Positions 11,412-21,416 of a DNA stretch of 64,000 nucleotides are shown here, piece by piece. This stretch comes from Papiliotrema nemorosa. Its lineage: Eukaryota > Basidiomycota > Tremellomycetes > Tremellales > Rhynchogastremaceae. The notes beneath the pieces are model-generated. The model ran no database searches. It saw only the letters and a program-made list of their open reading frames with translations, and was not told where the DNA came from. The stretch spans positions 186,001-250,000 of the forward strand of contig JASKOT010000022.1 in assembly GCA_032158125.1 (NCBI GenBank), written 5' to 3'. How positions within the stretch are numbered: the first letter of the stretch is position 1; each line of letters starts with the position of its first letter. The position numbers and the translations under genes were made by a program.

Positions 11412-12193
11412 ATGGTGAGTCTCTCCACGCCATGCGTACCTCTCGACACAGTGCTAGGTGGATGTCTACGGTTGTCGACTTTGGAAAGTCTGCAAGGATA
11501 GAAGGAGGATCGTCGATTTGGATATTTGAGAGGGAATATGTAGCAGACTTGTTTGACACGGTGTCAACGACGACAAACACAATCGACGCCTTCGACATCC
11601 ATCTAGCACACTCGCCCACATAGTCCATTGTGGAAGAATAGAAGAGCTGACCCCTGTAGGACCCCTCCGGACCCGTCACCCTCCGAACATCCAAGTTCAT
11701 CACCAACCGACTGCTCAACCGAAAGCAGTTTGTCCTCACCGTCCTCCACCCTACCCGTGCCAACTTGTCTCGATCAGAGCTCGGAGAGAAACTCGCCGCT
11801 TTGTACAAGACGGACAAGGAACGAGTCGTCGTTTTCGGTTTGAAGACCAAGTTTGGTGGTGGATCTTCCCAAGGTTTCGGTTTGGTCTACGATGACGAGG
11901 AGAGCCAGAAGAAGTTTGAGCCCAAGCACCGACTTGTCCGAGTGAGTGGAGTGTTACCGCTCAGTATAGAGTTTGGCTGATGGGCAGAACGGTTTGGCCG
12001 AGAAGGTGACCAAGCCCTCGCGAAAACTCCGAAAGGAGCGAAAGAACCGATCGAAGAAGGTTAGTTCAATGTCCACTCCATCCCGGGACATCATACTCGA
12101 CTGGGTCTCTGTCTACATCGTTGCGACTGAGCTGACTTCCAGGTCCGAGGAACAGCCAAGGCCAAGGCTGGAGACCCAGCCAAGAAGAAGTAA
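11412..12193 (+). CDS. RPS24: Small ribosomal subunit protein eS24
   Basis: Four exons (11412-11414, 11660-11941, 11988-12059 and 12143-12193) join to 135 residues, the same length as yeast eS24. The N-terminal [20 protein letters not shown] segment, the [12 protein letters not shown] segment, the [10 protein letters not shown] loop and the basic C-terminus ending in KKK are family hallmarks. The protein belongs to the 40S subunit. Exon 1 is only the ATG codon, followed at once by a 245-nt intron; this layout is common in fungal ribosomal protein genes. Codon use is strongly biased (CGA, GTC, AAG, GGT), fitting high expression. Confidence 0.95.
11451..11609 (+). repeat. Long-range inverted repeat inside eS24 intron 1
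   Basis: GTGCTAGGTGGATGTC at 11451-11466 is complementary to GACATCCATCTAGCAC at 11594-11609 along 16 nt, with one G-U wobble. Pairing continues loosely for about ten further bases inward. Both arms lie in the 245-nt first intron and would fold out about 127 nt between them, bringing the donor and branch region closer. I found no clear box C/D motif in the loop. Confidence 0.65.
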
Positions 12194-12670
12194 ACGGAGG
12201 GATCACATTTGGTGTACCTGTGCTATTTCTTTTCCCTTACTTCGGTCCCACTCGAGCCCATTTCTTCGTCATAGGTTCGAAAACGTTATTCATGACCAGA
12301 GAGGATTATGGATATCTGTTTTAGCATCGATCAGAGGGAACGAGGCGACATTGCTGACATGGGATTGCCACTGATCTGTTTGATGCTGAGCGGCCAGCTT
12401 TCACAATGATCGGTCATCTTAGCTCAAGGACAATTTGCCATATCTGGCCTTTGTGCGTGTCTCCTGCAAGCCCGTCCGATCGCACGCCATCTTTCGAGGA
12501 TCATCGTGACATTCATTTCAGGTCTACTTCGACCTACCAGCACGAGTTTACCGTACTGACCTAAACCTACGAATACACGGATACGAAGAATGACCAGGTT
12601 CAGACTCAGACAAAAGGAAAAGAGAACGACGCCTGTCCTCTCACAATCAGGGCCTCGAACCTCATCCACC
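12194..12670. other. Convergent 3' region of eS24 and haspin
   Basis: This 477-bp gap lies between two stop codons. Only short chance frames occur here, and nothing else is recognisable. Confidence 0.45.
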
Positions 12671-14695
12671 TTAGCTCACCCAACCCATCTGACGACCGAA
12701 ATCCAGCACGTCTCCAGCACTCTTGAACGCCGTCACTCCTCTCTTCTTGGACAAAGCCTCCGCCAGGGCCTTCTCGACGCTCTTCAACATATCATGCGCC
12801 TCGACGCATTTCACATTCGCCTTGTTTGCATCTTTCCTCCTTGTCAAGGGTATTCGACGTGTTTTTACCGGAGACGAAACTGCTATGCCAGTATCCACCT
12901 TTGTCTGTCTTGGTTTACGCAGATCTTTCGAGTGGATGATATAGCTGAGGATGTATCTCAGCCACTGCTCGTCAGCTCCTTGAAATGTGGCAACACACCA
13001 TGACGTTTGTGACTGGATGATAGTCCTCCCATTCGCCTTGCACCTCGTCGCGAATCGCTCGATACACGTCCCATTGATCACCCACACCCTCGTATACATC
13101 TTCTGGCAGCTCGGAACAGATGATTCGCTCGTCTTCAGCGTTCAGTCTAGATAGACCAAAGTCGATGATGGTCGCCTTAACACCTGAACATCCAGGGTCC
13201 GTTATGTCGATTTGATCAGTGTTGACAGGTACCGGCGTGATGAGAATCTGTCCCTCGTGCAAGTCTCGGTGCTACAATCAGCTCTGAAGATTTCTGCTGG
13301 GGGACGCAACTCACCTCGAAACCGAAGAATTGTTCAGCTTGAGCCAAAGCTCCAACGATCTGCCAGAAAACGCTTTGCGCCTGTATCCAACCGGTAGAGC
13401 GGTCAAACTTGAAAGATTCCAAATCTTCCCCTCCATCGGCGAGCACGATCAAAGCATAAGTTTGGTCCGCCGAAAACCCGTCTGAAAAGTTGGTCAGTCC
13501 TGCTGGTACCATTGTAAGCAGACACACCTGGCCGAATGGACTCTGTCTTGTGGTTCTCTGCAAACTCGTTCCATTCATCTAGCAGTGTCTGGGGATATGT
13601 ACCCTGAACAATGAATGTCCTGCAGTCAGCTTTGACATGCCTGCACCACAGCTCACCCTTTGTATTCGATGAATCCACCCTCGCCTAGTCCCGATAACCT
13701 CTTTGTAATCTCCACTTCCCTCTTGACTTCTGCAGGATCCGAGCAGTCCGGTGGATCGATCCCTAGCTGGGTAGCACAAGCAGGACTGAGGGGGACGACT
13801 TTGATGACGACTTGATCTCTACCTCGGCTCACACTGTACACTTCCGAATATGACGCTTCGCCTATCTTGGTGATCTCTGGCTGAGCTCGACCTGGAACAA
13901 GGTTTAGAATGGTTGATGAGAAGAGGAATTCAGCGAAAGGTTGTATGGCGGTGTTTGAGCAAGAGGAGAGCAATGATTGCAAGCCATCAACTGTAGATGT
14001 ATCAGAGCGCAGCGGGGCCGAGGTCTTGGTGTGGGAGGATCCAATGTCCAACGATGACAAGTCGCTGGTGAGGTCGATCACTTCGCTGTCGATGGCTTTG
14101 CTCTGGATGATCTTGCGGGCGGGTAGCGCAATCTCGACGCAATCAAGGGACTCTCGAGTCTTTGCTCGATCGCTCTTCACGGCCTTCTTTGGTAGTTGGC
14201 TTCGTGGTATGGCAACCTTTCGGACCTTGGGCTCCACCTTGATCACCTCGCCATCCTCTTCCCCAACTGATTTACCCTTCGTTCCTTTACCTTCCAAGAT
14301 TAGGGGTCCGGCTGGGACATTGATCTTTGAGCTAACGACATCTTGAAGGGGCTTTGAAGACAATGGACGTCGGACGGTGGAATGTGCGGCAACTTTGGCC
14401 TGGGGTCGAGAGGGAGAAGGACTGTCGTCGGAAATGACGATAGGGGATGTAGTCTTCTTCTGAGGGGTGAAATCAGAGTGTACCGAGATGATTTGCTAGG
14501 CACATCAGCAAGTCTCTTGCATATCTGTTGCAGCGTTTAGCTCACAGTTTTCTTCTTGCCATACGTCGTGACCTGACCATGTTAGCATTCATCATGCTGG
14601 AGCTGTCCATGCCTCATTCACCTTTCGAGTCTGAGCGAGTCAGCTGACGCATCGCTACAACGGTGTTTACACACCTTTCCACTCAGTCCAGACAT
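12671..14695 (-). CDS. Haspin-type histone H3 Thr3 protein kinase
   Basis: The gene has many short introns. The N-terminal region (MSGLSGK, TRK, VTTYGKKKT and then Ser/Pro-rich sequence) is disordered and basic. The kinase domain starts with KIGEASYSEVY and the ATP-binding Lys in VVIKVV. It continues with a haspin-type region (GTYPQTLLDEW, TYALIVLADGGEDLESF), the catalytic loop HRDLHEGQIL whose His codon opens an exon, and IIDFGLSRL. It ends with the haspin-specific helical C-lobe (EDVYEGVGDQWDVYRAIRD and RYILSYII). Haspin phosphorylates Thr3 of histone H3 in mitosis and so recruits the chromosomal passenger complex. Two active-site positions differ from my recollection of the family: Gln replaces the usual loop Asn, and DFG replaces the common DYT/DFT. 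Confidence 0.9.
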
Positions 14696-14905
14696 CTTGT
14701 CGGCGAGCAATACCCTCTTTGGCGACCTGTCGAGGTAGGTGTAGACTATATAGACATTGTTGTTGACACCTTTTGATCTCGTGCCACGTGGGTTGGTGTT
14801 GGGTGGCAAAAAAATCAGTCTCGTCTCCTCAGGGACGCGAATGACTTTACTTTTGGGTTGTTTATATTCTACATCTTCGTCGACTGAGTGTAACACTTCA
14901 CGACC
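14696..14905. promoter_or_regulatory. Bidirectional promoter shared by haspin and INCENP genes
   Basis: Only 210 bp separate the start codons of the two head-to-head genes, so both 5' leaders and both promoters must lie here. A TATATAGACA stretch at about 14747 and CACGTGG at about 14784 (E-box-like) are visible. Which of them matters is unknown. Confidence 0.7.
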
Positions 14906-17900
14906 ATGTCGAGCTACCCAAGCTTGGACGAATATACGTTCGATCTGAGATCAGGTCTCAGAGATGCGGCGAAAGTGGGTCTGATGCAATTGCAGGAGAT
15001 GATTGGGGATCTGGGGTATGGGTGGTTGGATGGACATATGGAGAGTATCATGGAGCGTACAACGTCTCGGTAGGCCATAGCTCACTCACAACTACCTCAA
15101 AGATGGGAACACCGTGGTTGATGTCTAGTGCACCCATGGCCGAGCTGATGAAGACCCCTTCGAGGACACAAACGGTCAAAAAGACTAGGGCAATAACAAC
15201 TGCCATGAAAGAACGTACCGACAAGATTAGCCGAATCAACATGACTCTAGGTAGCCCAATGTCCAAAACTTCGCCAATGGTATGTCTTCCGTTGTGATTT
15301 TCTCCAGAAATATAATAGTAGCTGACATCCCAGCGGGCACCGCTCTCACCTCTTCAACCCCGGGCAATCAATAACAACGTTACAATGCTCTCCCCTTCTC
15401 CGGTCAAGGCGAAACCGCTCACCCCTGCCAAGAGTCCACTTCGAAAACAGGCCACCCTATCAAAGAAGGGTACACCTAAGAGTGGTATAACACTGGTCGT
15501 GCCGGGTGACGAGAATGCTCGGTATCAGAATGAGGACCAGGGCGATATCCGGATGTTATCGCCCACTCCGAAAAAGCCCGCTTCAAAGACCAACAAAGAC
15601 CTCTCACGGGGTGACCAGTCTGCTTCGACGTCTCACGCTCAGTCTGTCAACTCACTTGTCGCTGCGCGCGATACATCCCCTGCACCTGCACGTGCTGCCC
15701 CTGCCTCGCCAAGGTCCAAGCCAGTCGATGTGCTTCCGAAGGAAGCGGATGTCTTCGCTTCTGCACCTGTTGTCGCTGTACCTATCCTCGACAGAGCGAA
15801 AGCGAACGATGAGAAGAAGAGCCTTGATAAGACAGACCAATTTTCACTACCCGATACTTCAGCTGTACAGTCTGTCGGGACCGAGCGCGAGCAGCCCAAG
15901 CCTACGCAATCTGTTCCAGCAAATCGATCGGAAGCAGAAGCTTTTGACGCACCGAAATCGTCCTCGCATCCCCTACGACCGACATTCGCTTCCTCTTCCA
16001 GTACAACAAATGTTCCTCGAGCCACTACTGCACCGCAGCGACAAGTCCGATCGTCTTGGCTCAGCAAAGCTTTGGGGAACGGTACAGTACCCATCACCGA
16101 TATGGCCGGTGTACGAAAATCTTACGCTGCACCAAGTGGTCGGCCCACGACTGGTCCACTTGACTTTGCCGCACTGCGCAAGAGTTTGGCGCCGGTTGGT
16201 GGTTTGTCCAGCGGAGCAGGGGTCAAGCGACCTTCCGAAGGTGCCGAAGAGGATGAGGACGAGGAGGACAAGCGGCCGGAGAAGATCTCCAGAACGGAGC
16301 AGAAAACTCAGCCCGCCGATAAGGAACAGACAAAGTCCGCTGCTGTCCCACTCTCCATAGCTCTCAATGACTTGGGCAAATCTACCAAGACCATCTCGGC
16401 CGTCGAGGCGCCGACGCCTTCGACGAGTCAGACGAAATCTCAGGCTCACCCTGCCCTCGACACGGCATCTCCCGCGACGGCTCTTCAAACGGAAACGCAA
16501 ATTCATAAAGTCTCAAAAGCGCTTGACGATCTGCAGAAGCGAGCAGCGCAGAAAGAGGCTCATCGACAGAAGGCGGCGTTGACGGCTAGCGGAGGACCTC
16601 GTCAGACTACCTCTTCCCATGTCGAACCACACACAACTGCGACTCCCGGTCAACCCTCTGGCTTCCTGAAGAACTTGGGAAGTCTGGGGATGGGTCTAGG
16701 TAGGAGTTTAGGTTTAGGCGGAACGGCCCGAAATGCCGAAGAAGAGGCTCTGAGACTGCAAGAAGAGCTGGAGGAGGAACAGCGGGCCGAGGCTGAAGCA
16801 AAGGCGGAACTTGAACGGCTCATGAGTGCAAGGGATGATAGTCGGGTCGAACAAGCTGCAAATGTCGACGAGGATATGGTTGTCGACGAGAAGCGAAGCG
16901 ATGAGATCCATGTCGATGAGGGAGTCGAGAAAGTGGCCGAGAAGGAACGGGAGATCAGAAGCACGACTGTCGAGAGGGAGCAGCAAGATGAGGAAGACGT
17001 CGCCGAGGTCTTGGAGGAAGACTTGGAACCCATCGCAAGACAGGTCGAGGTCGCGACTGTGGTTGCCAATGAGCCTCGCGAGCAGGTCAAGGAGCCGATG
17101 CGAGTGAACAGCACACCTGAGAAGGTGATAGCTTCCCTGGAATCGACTACCACACCGCCTGGATCCCCGCCGAAACGAGTCTTCAGTCTCCTCTCAAGCA
17201 AGACGCCTGTTGCGCCGATAGTCACCTCGGCCCCGTCTATCGCGTTGGAGGCTAAGAATGATATGGCATCCGCCAAATCTGCTCAGTCGAGCTCGATACC
17301 TGGAACGGTTCGGAGACAAGAGACTGAGGAGGACGAGGACGAGGAAGAAGAGGAACAGATGCCTGAATTGCCCGAACCAATCGAGGCGGATGACGAGAAG
17401 ACTGACACCGAATTCGAGGAAGAGGTTGAAGAGGAGGACACACGAGAGGTCCCAGCGAAGAAGATGTTCAAGTCAAAGACCGAGGTCATTGTGAGTCATT
17501 AGCAGATCTTGCGGAAGGGCGGATCACTTACAGACTCAGAATCGACCAACGCTGCCCTCGGCTCAGTCAACTAACAGCTTGGCTTCTCTCGCCCAATCCA
17601 CCACCTCACAATCGAGCCATCTGCTTAGTTCGGCGTCAACTATCGCTGGAAAGACACTCGGTTTCAAACCTACCGTCGGAGCTGTTAAATCTGTTCAGTT
17701 GGCCAATGCCGCCGCCAAGAAGGTGAGTCACATGGGATACACCAAATTGTCGAAGCTGACAGACCAGGAGCAGAGCCTCAAAGAACGACGTTTGCAACTG
17801 CGCGAACAGGCAGAACAACGCAAAGCCGAGGTCGCCAGACAAAAGGCCGAAGAAGAACGAATCAAACAGGAAGAAGACCGAAAGGCTCGTCTGGCAGAGG

Positions 17901-18910
17901 TCGAGGAGAAGAGGAGGATTAGGTTGGAAGCTGAGAAGAAGAGGAAAGAAAAGGAAGAGAAGAATCTCATGGTAGCTCGGGAGAAGGCGTTGAAAGAAGA
18001 GGCAGAGAGACTCGCTGCAAAGGCAAAGGTAAGAACTGCGATTGAATGAGATCGTCGCTGATGTCAGGCGGAGGAAGAAAACAAGAAGCGCAAATTGGCC
18101 CAGGCCGCTTTGAACAAGTCGTCTGGACCTGCTTTCAAGAAGATTGGTCCGGCTACCGGATCGTCAGGCCTACAGACCAAGCCGAAAGAACCGCTGAGGC
18201 CTATCAAGCCAGTCATGCCGTCCTCGGCGATGCCCAGCAACAACCTCCCTGGCGGGTCAAAGCTTGGTCCAACGTCTTTCCGGACTGCGGAGTTGGTTTC
18301 TTCCACCTCGACAACCACGGTGACCAACGCGACAAACAGCACAATCACATTGGTTCAACCTCGAGCTCCTCTTGGTCCGCCATCGAGGGCTTCGTCCCAG
18401 ATGCCCATGGCTCATCCCTACCCTACGTTCCAGCCTCAAATGCATGGTCAGCATGGAACGTCGTCTTCTGCGCAGATTGCTAAACCCGCCGTGGTGTTGC
18501 AACAATCCCGTGTCCATCTTCAGTCTCAGCTGGACGAACGGGCGTTGGAGATTCAAAGCGAGGATATCGTCTTGCCGGATATTGCGTCAGAGTCAGTAAC
18601 ACCCCGTCTCCAAGCACGTGTATTTCTGATATCCAGGTACTCTGATTCGGACGACTCGGACAAAGAGACAGACTTTAAACGCCCTCAATGGGCCGAATCA
18701 CCCAACCTCCACGCGGCTCTCGAAGCGCAAGCTTCCAGAAATCCAGATGAGATTTTCGGACCGATCAAACCTCTCAACATGGAGGAATTGTTCAAACAGC
18801 GTTCAAACAAGTTTAGAGCGAGAACCTCGAGTGCAAATTGGAATGGAGGAGATAGGTTGACTAGAGCTGAAGAGGTGGAATATGCTCGAAGAATGGGCTT
18901 CAAAGCGTAA
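14906..18910 (+). CDS. Inner centromere protein (INCENP/Sli15), chromosomal passenger complex scaffold
   Basis: The protein starts with a short helical N-terminus (MSSYPSLDEYTFDLRSG) in the position that binds survivin and borealin in the family. A long Ser/Thr/Pro-rich disordered region follows (ATG frame open across 15385-17502). Next comes an extended charged helix (KERRLQLREQAEQRKAEVAR and on), which looks like the single alpha helix/coiled coil of INCENP. The C-terminus carries the IN-box: PQWAESPNLHAALEAQ, NPDEIFGPIKPLNMEELF, which activates Aurora kinase. Introns lie near 15070-15128, 15274-15334, 17491-17564, 17724-17771, 18030-18068 and 18592-18636. It is expected at centromeres and the spindle midzone. 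The first intron acceptor is the least certain join. Confidence 0.9.
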
Positions 18911-19243
18911 TTGCAATCACTCTTGGGTATGGGAAATCAGGTGCGCAAAGGCGATAGGTGGTATTGCGAGAGGGGGATGGAAGCGCTCGGTGCTTGAAAA
19001 GTGAGAAGTTGCATGGGGCCTCTTGTTACCGGAACGAAATGATCACGACGGATGAGCTCTCATAAGCGCAAATAACTCTAATACTCATGACATGGCATAT
19101 ATGCATGGGAGATAGTCACGTATCCTTCTCGTAGGCAGGTCGTCATCAGTGCTCGGTATACAGCTCGTTGGGTTGAAAGCAGCGTAAAGAAGGACAGTCA
19201 TCGCAGTCTAGTGTAAATCCCCATCACATATTCTCACTCTCGA
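18911..19243. other. Convergent 3' region after INCENP
   Basis: A 333-bp gap between convergent genes. I see nothing beyond A/T-rich 3' sequence. Confidence 0.4.
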
Positions 19244-21041
19244 CTAGAAGGGTCGAGGTTGACCATAAGCGTACCAGCTTCTACCAGGTCCTCCGGGGAA
19301 CGTGGGATTACCCATCTGGTCGACTACACCATCAGCACCGCTCACAAGGCGAGTAGAGTACTCGAGTGAACTGACTCGGCTGTTGGCCAAACGCCACTCC
19401 CGATTGCGATCCATACTGGTACGGGTGCATTCCCTGTTTGTCGTTCAGCTTTTCACATCTGGCGAAATCACATTTGAGCCGAAACTCACCGGAACAGCTT
19501 GAGCTTCATTGTTCGGATTGCCATACCCTCCTTGCAACATCATCGGGTTCATTCCCATCCCACCGCCCATTCCCATCCCTCCCATGCCCATTTGACCACC
19601 ACCCATCATTGGATATCCACCCATACCCATCCCGTTCATTCCCATCCCACCCATATGCCCCATGTTATTCATCATAGATCCCGGCATACCAGCCGCTCCG
19701 TAGCCTGGAGCGTGCATACCCATCCCTGCAGGGGGCATCATACCCCCACCCTGCATACCCATCGGTCCCATATTACCCATTCCCATCCCGTTCATCCCTA
19801 CTCGACAGTCAGCATAGATTTCGGTAGATTATGGACGACTCACTAGATCCGTACCCACTTCGACGTCGCATTCGTCGACCTTCACTTCCAGAATCCGAGT
19901 CGTCGTCTGCATTGTAGCCCGAGTACCTCCCTTGACTGTTAATCATATTTCGTAGACTTCCCATTCCGCCACTGGGGAGATTGTAGTGCTGCAAAGTCAG
20001 CTTGCGTCAGTACGTACGGCAGAGGCAGCTGACCCTTTCGTAGAGATATTTCGCAGTAGCAGCGGCGTATTGAGCAGCTTCATTAGGGTCTGCACGGGAG
20101 CTTCGGGGTTGGATCTGATCCCAGATGGTGTAGACTGTATAATCAGTAGATGGCTTTATGTGACGAGCAGGTGCAGGAGTGCGCCACTGTATCGACTTAC
20201 GCTCGGCGATGGCCAGACCGACGAGTCGATGACACTGCTCCATGGTGGGCAACTGGTGATAAACCGTATGGTGGTCTCTATCCCAAAGTCTATCTTGTCA
20301 GCTCGAGACATCATGCAGTCGGTAGCTCACAGCCAAGCATTGTAGGCCGCAGCGCCACCCAGCGTCTTGTTGCCGGCATCGGCACCTTCATTGCCGTAGT
20401 AGACTCTTCGATGAGCGTTCCGAGCGGTATCTTCAGAGAGGTGGCGACTGCTAAAAAAGTTGCCGAGAGTGTCGATCTGTTCATCAGCCCTTGTCATGCC
20501 TGAGTAACCTCGAGTTGAGAGGAGAAAGTGATGTGCGTACTAGATTATCAAAGAAGCTTCTTTCGAGACGGGCACCATTGTATCGAGCGTTGGCCTCGCG
20601 CGTCAGTAGAGCTTAGGCTGAAGTGATTCTTCGACTCACAAGGTCCCATGCGCCCCAACTGGCTTGTGGGGTATAAGTAGCTTCGGGCAACGTATAATCG
20701 TACCCCTAAAAGATCAGCTTCTGGCTCATTTCTGCATCACTCTTCCCTGAGCGTCATGATGTCCGAGGCAGACTGACCAAGTTCTTCCAAGCTTGTCCAT
20801 ACATACCCAACGGTGACCCACCCATCATTCCATTCCCCATCATCCCCCCCATTCCCATTCCTCCCATTCCTTGACCGCCCATCATCGGACCACCCATTCC
20901 CACTCCCAGACCCATGCCCGGCTGCATCATGCCCAACTGCTGTTGTTGCTGTATCTGCTGCGCCATGGAATTCATCATCCCCATGCCCATTCCTCCACCC
21001 ATCATACCCGGTCCCGCAGGAGTGTTGTAATACGGCTGCAT
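19244..21041 (-). CDS. Met/Gly-rich protein with a CipC-like core
   Basis: The gene has about eight exons. The N-terminal exon (21041 to about 20779) and the penultimate exons encode low-complexity sequence in which Met and Gly alternate (GMGMGG, MMGG, MNGMGMG), with a short Gln run. Between these lies a folded core: GYDYTLPEATYTPQASWGAW, RRVYYGNEG, NKTLGGAAAYNAWLRDHH and ATAKYLYERLQHY. The GGAAAY..W...H pattern recalls the HELIAGAAAFEAAK motif of fungal CipC/DUF3759 stress proteins, but the match is weak. An acidic/Arg patch (DDDSDSGSEGRRMRRR) follows the core. The C-terminus is QMGNPTFPGG...QPRPF. There is no signal peptide. The function is unknown. Confidence 0.6.
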
Positions 21042-21416
21042 TTGTCTCAGGGCGCGGTCGAGAGCTTGAAGGTGGATGGAGCGGAGATAGAAATCAAAAG
21101 GTCTAGGTAGGACAGGATATAGTGGGTTCGTCTTGGATGATGTTGCTCTGTGTCTGGCAACGTAGCTTCTTCAGTAGATCAGTTCTGCGATGACAAGAGA
21201 GAAGAGAATGAACAACAGAGAAGAAACGTTGACGGTCTGATGGTGATGGGGGGTAAGGAGGGTTGAGTGATCATGTCGAGTGGCGACAACAATCACTCTG
21301 AAACACACACACACTCACATTCACACTCACACGGGGTACCGGGGACCCTCCAAGCAAAGGCATCGTGGCAGCATGTTGGGTAGGCTCGACGAGAATTCAG
21401 GAGAGATGCATGTCTG
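21042..21416. other. Promoter side of the Met/Gly-rich gene with CA-rich simple repeat
   Basis: This 375-bp stretch upstream of the Met/Gly-rich gene contains a CA/CT-rich simple sequence at 21301-21332 and no gene. Confidence 0.45.

Noticed and set aside
11467..11593. snoRNA inside the eS24 intron loop
   Set aside because: I found no box C (RTGATGA) with box D (CTGA) at suitable spacing and no convincing H/ACA pair.
16650..17276. Ser-rich minus-strand frame of 208 codons
   Set aside because: Antisense shadow of the charged INCENP region.
19438..19846. Plus-strand frames rich in His, Pro and Ser (HTHPVHSHPT type)
   Set aside because: They are antisense readings of the Met/Gly-rich exons on the minus strand.
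21301..21332. CA-rich stretch as a possible satellite or telomere-like repeat
   Set aside because: Too short and irregular; a simple promoter microsatellite is enough.
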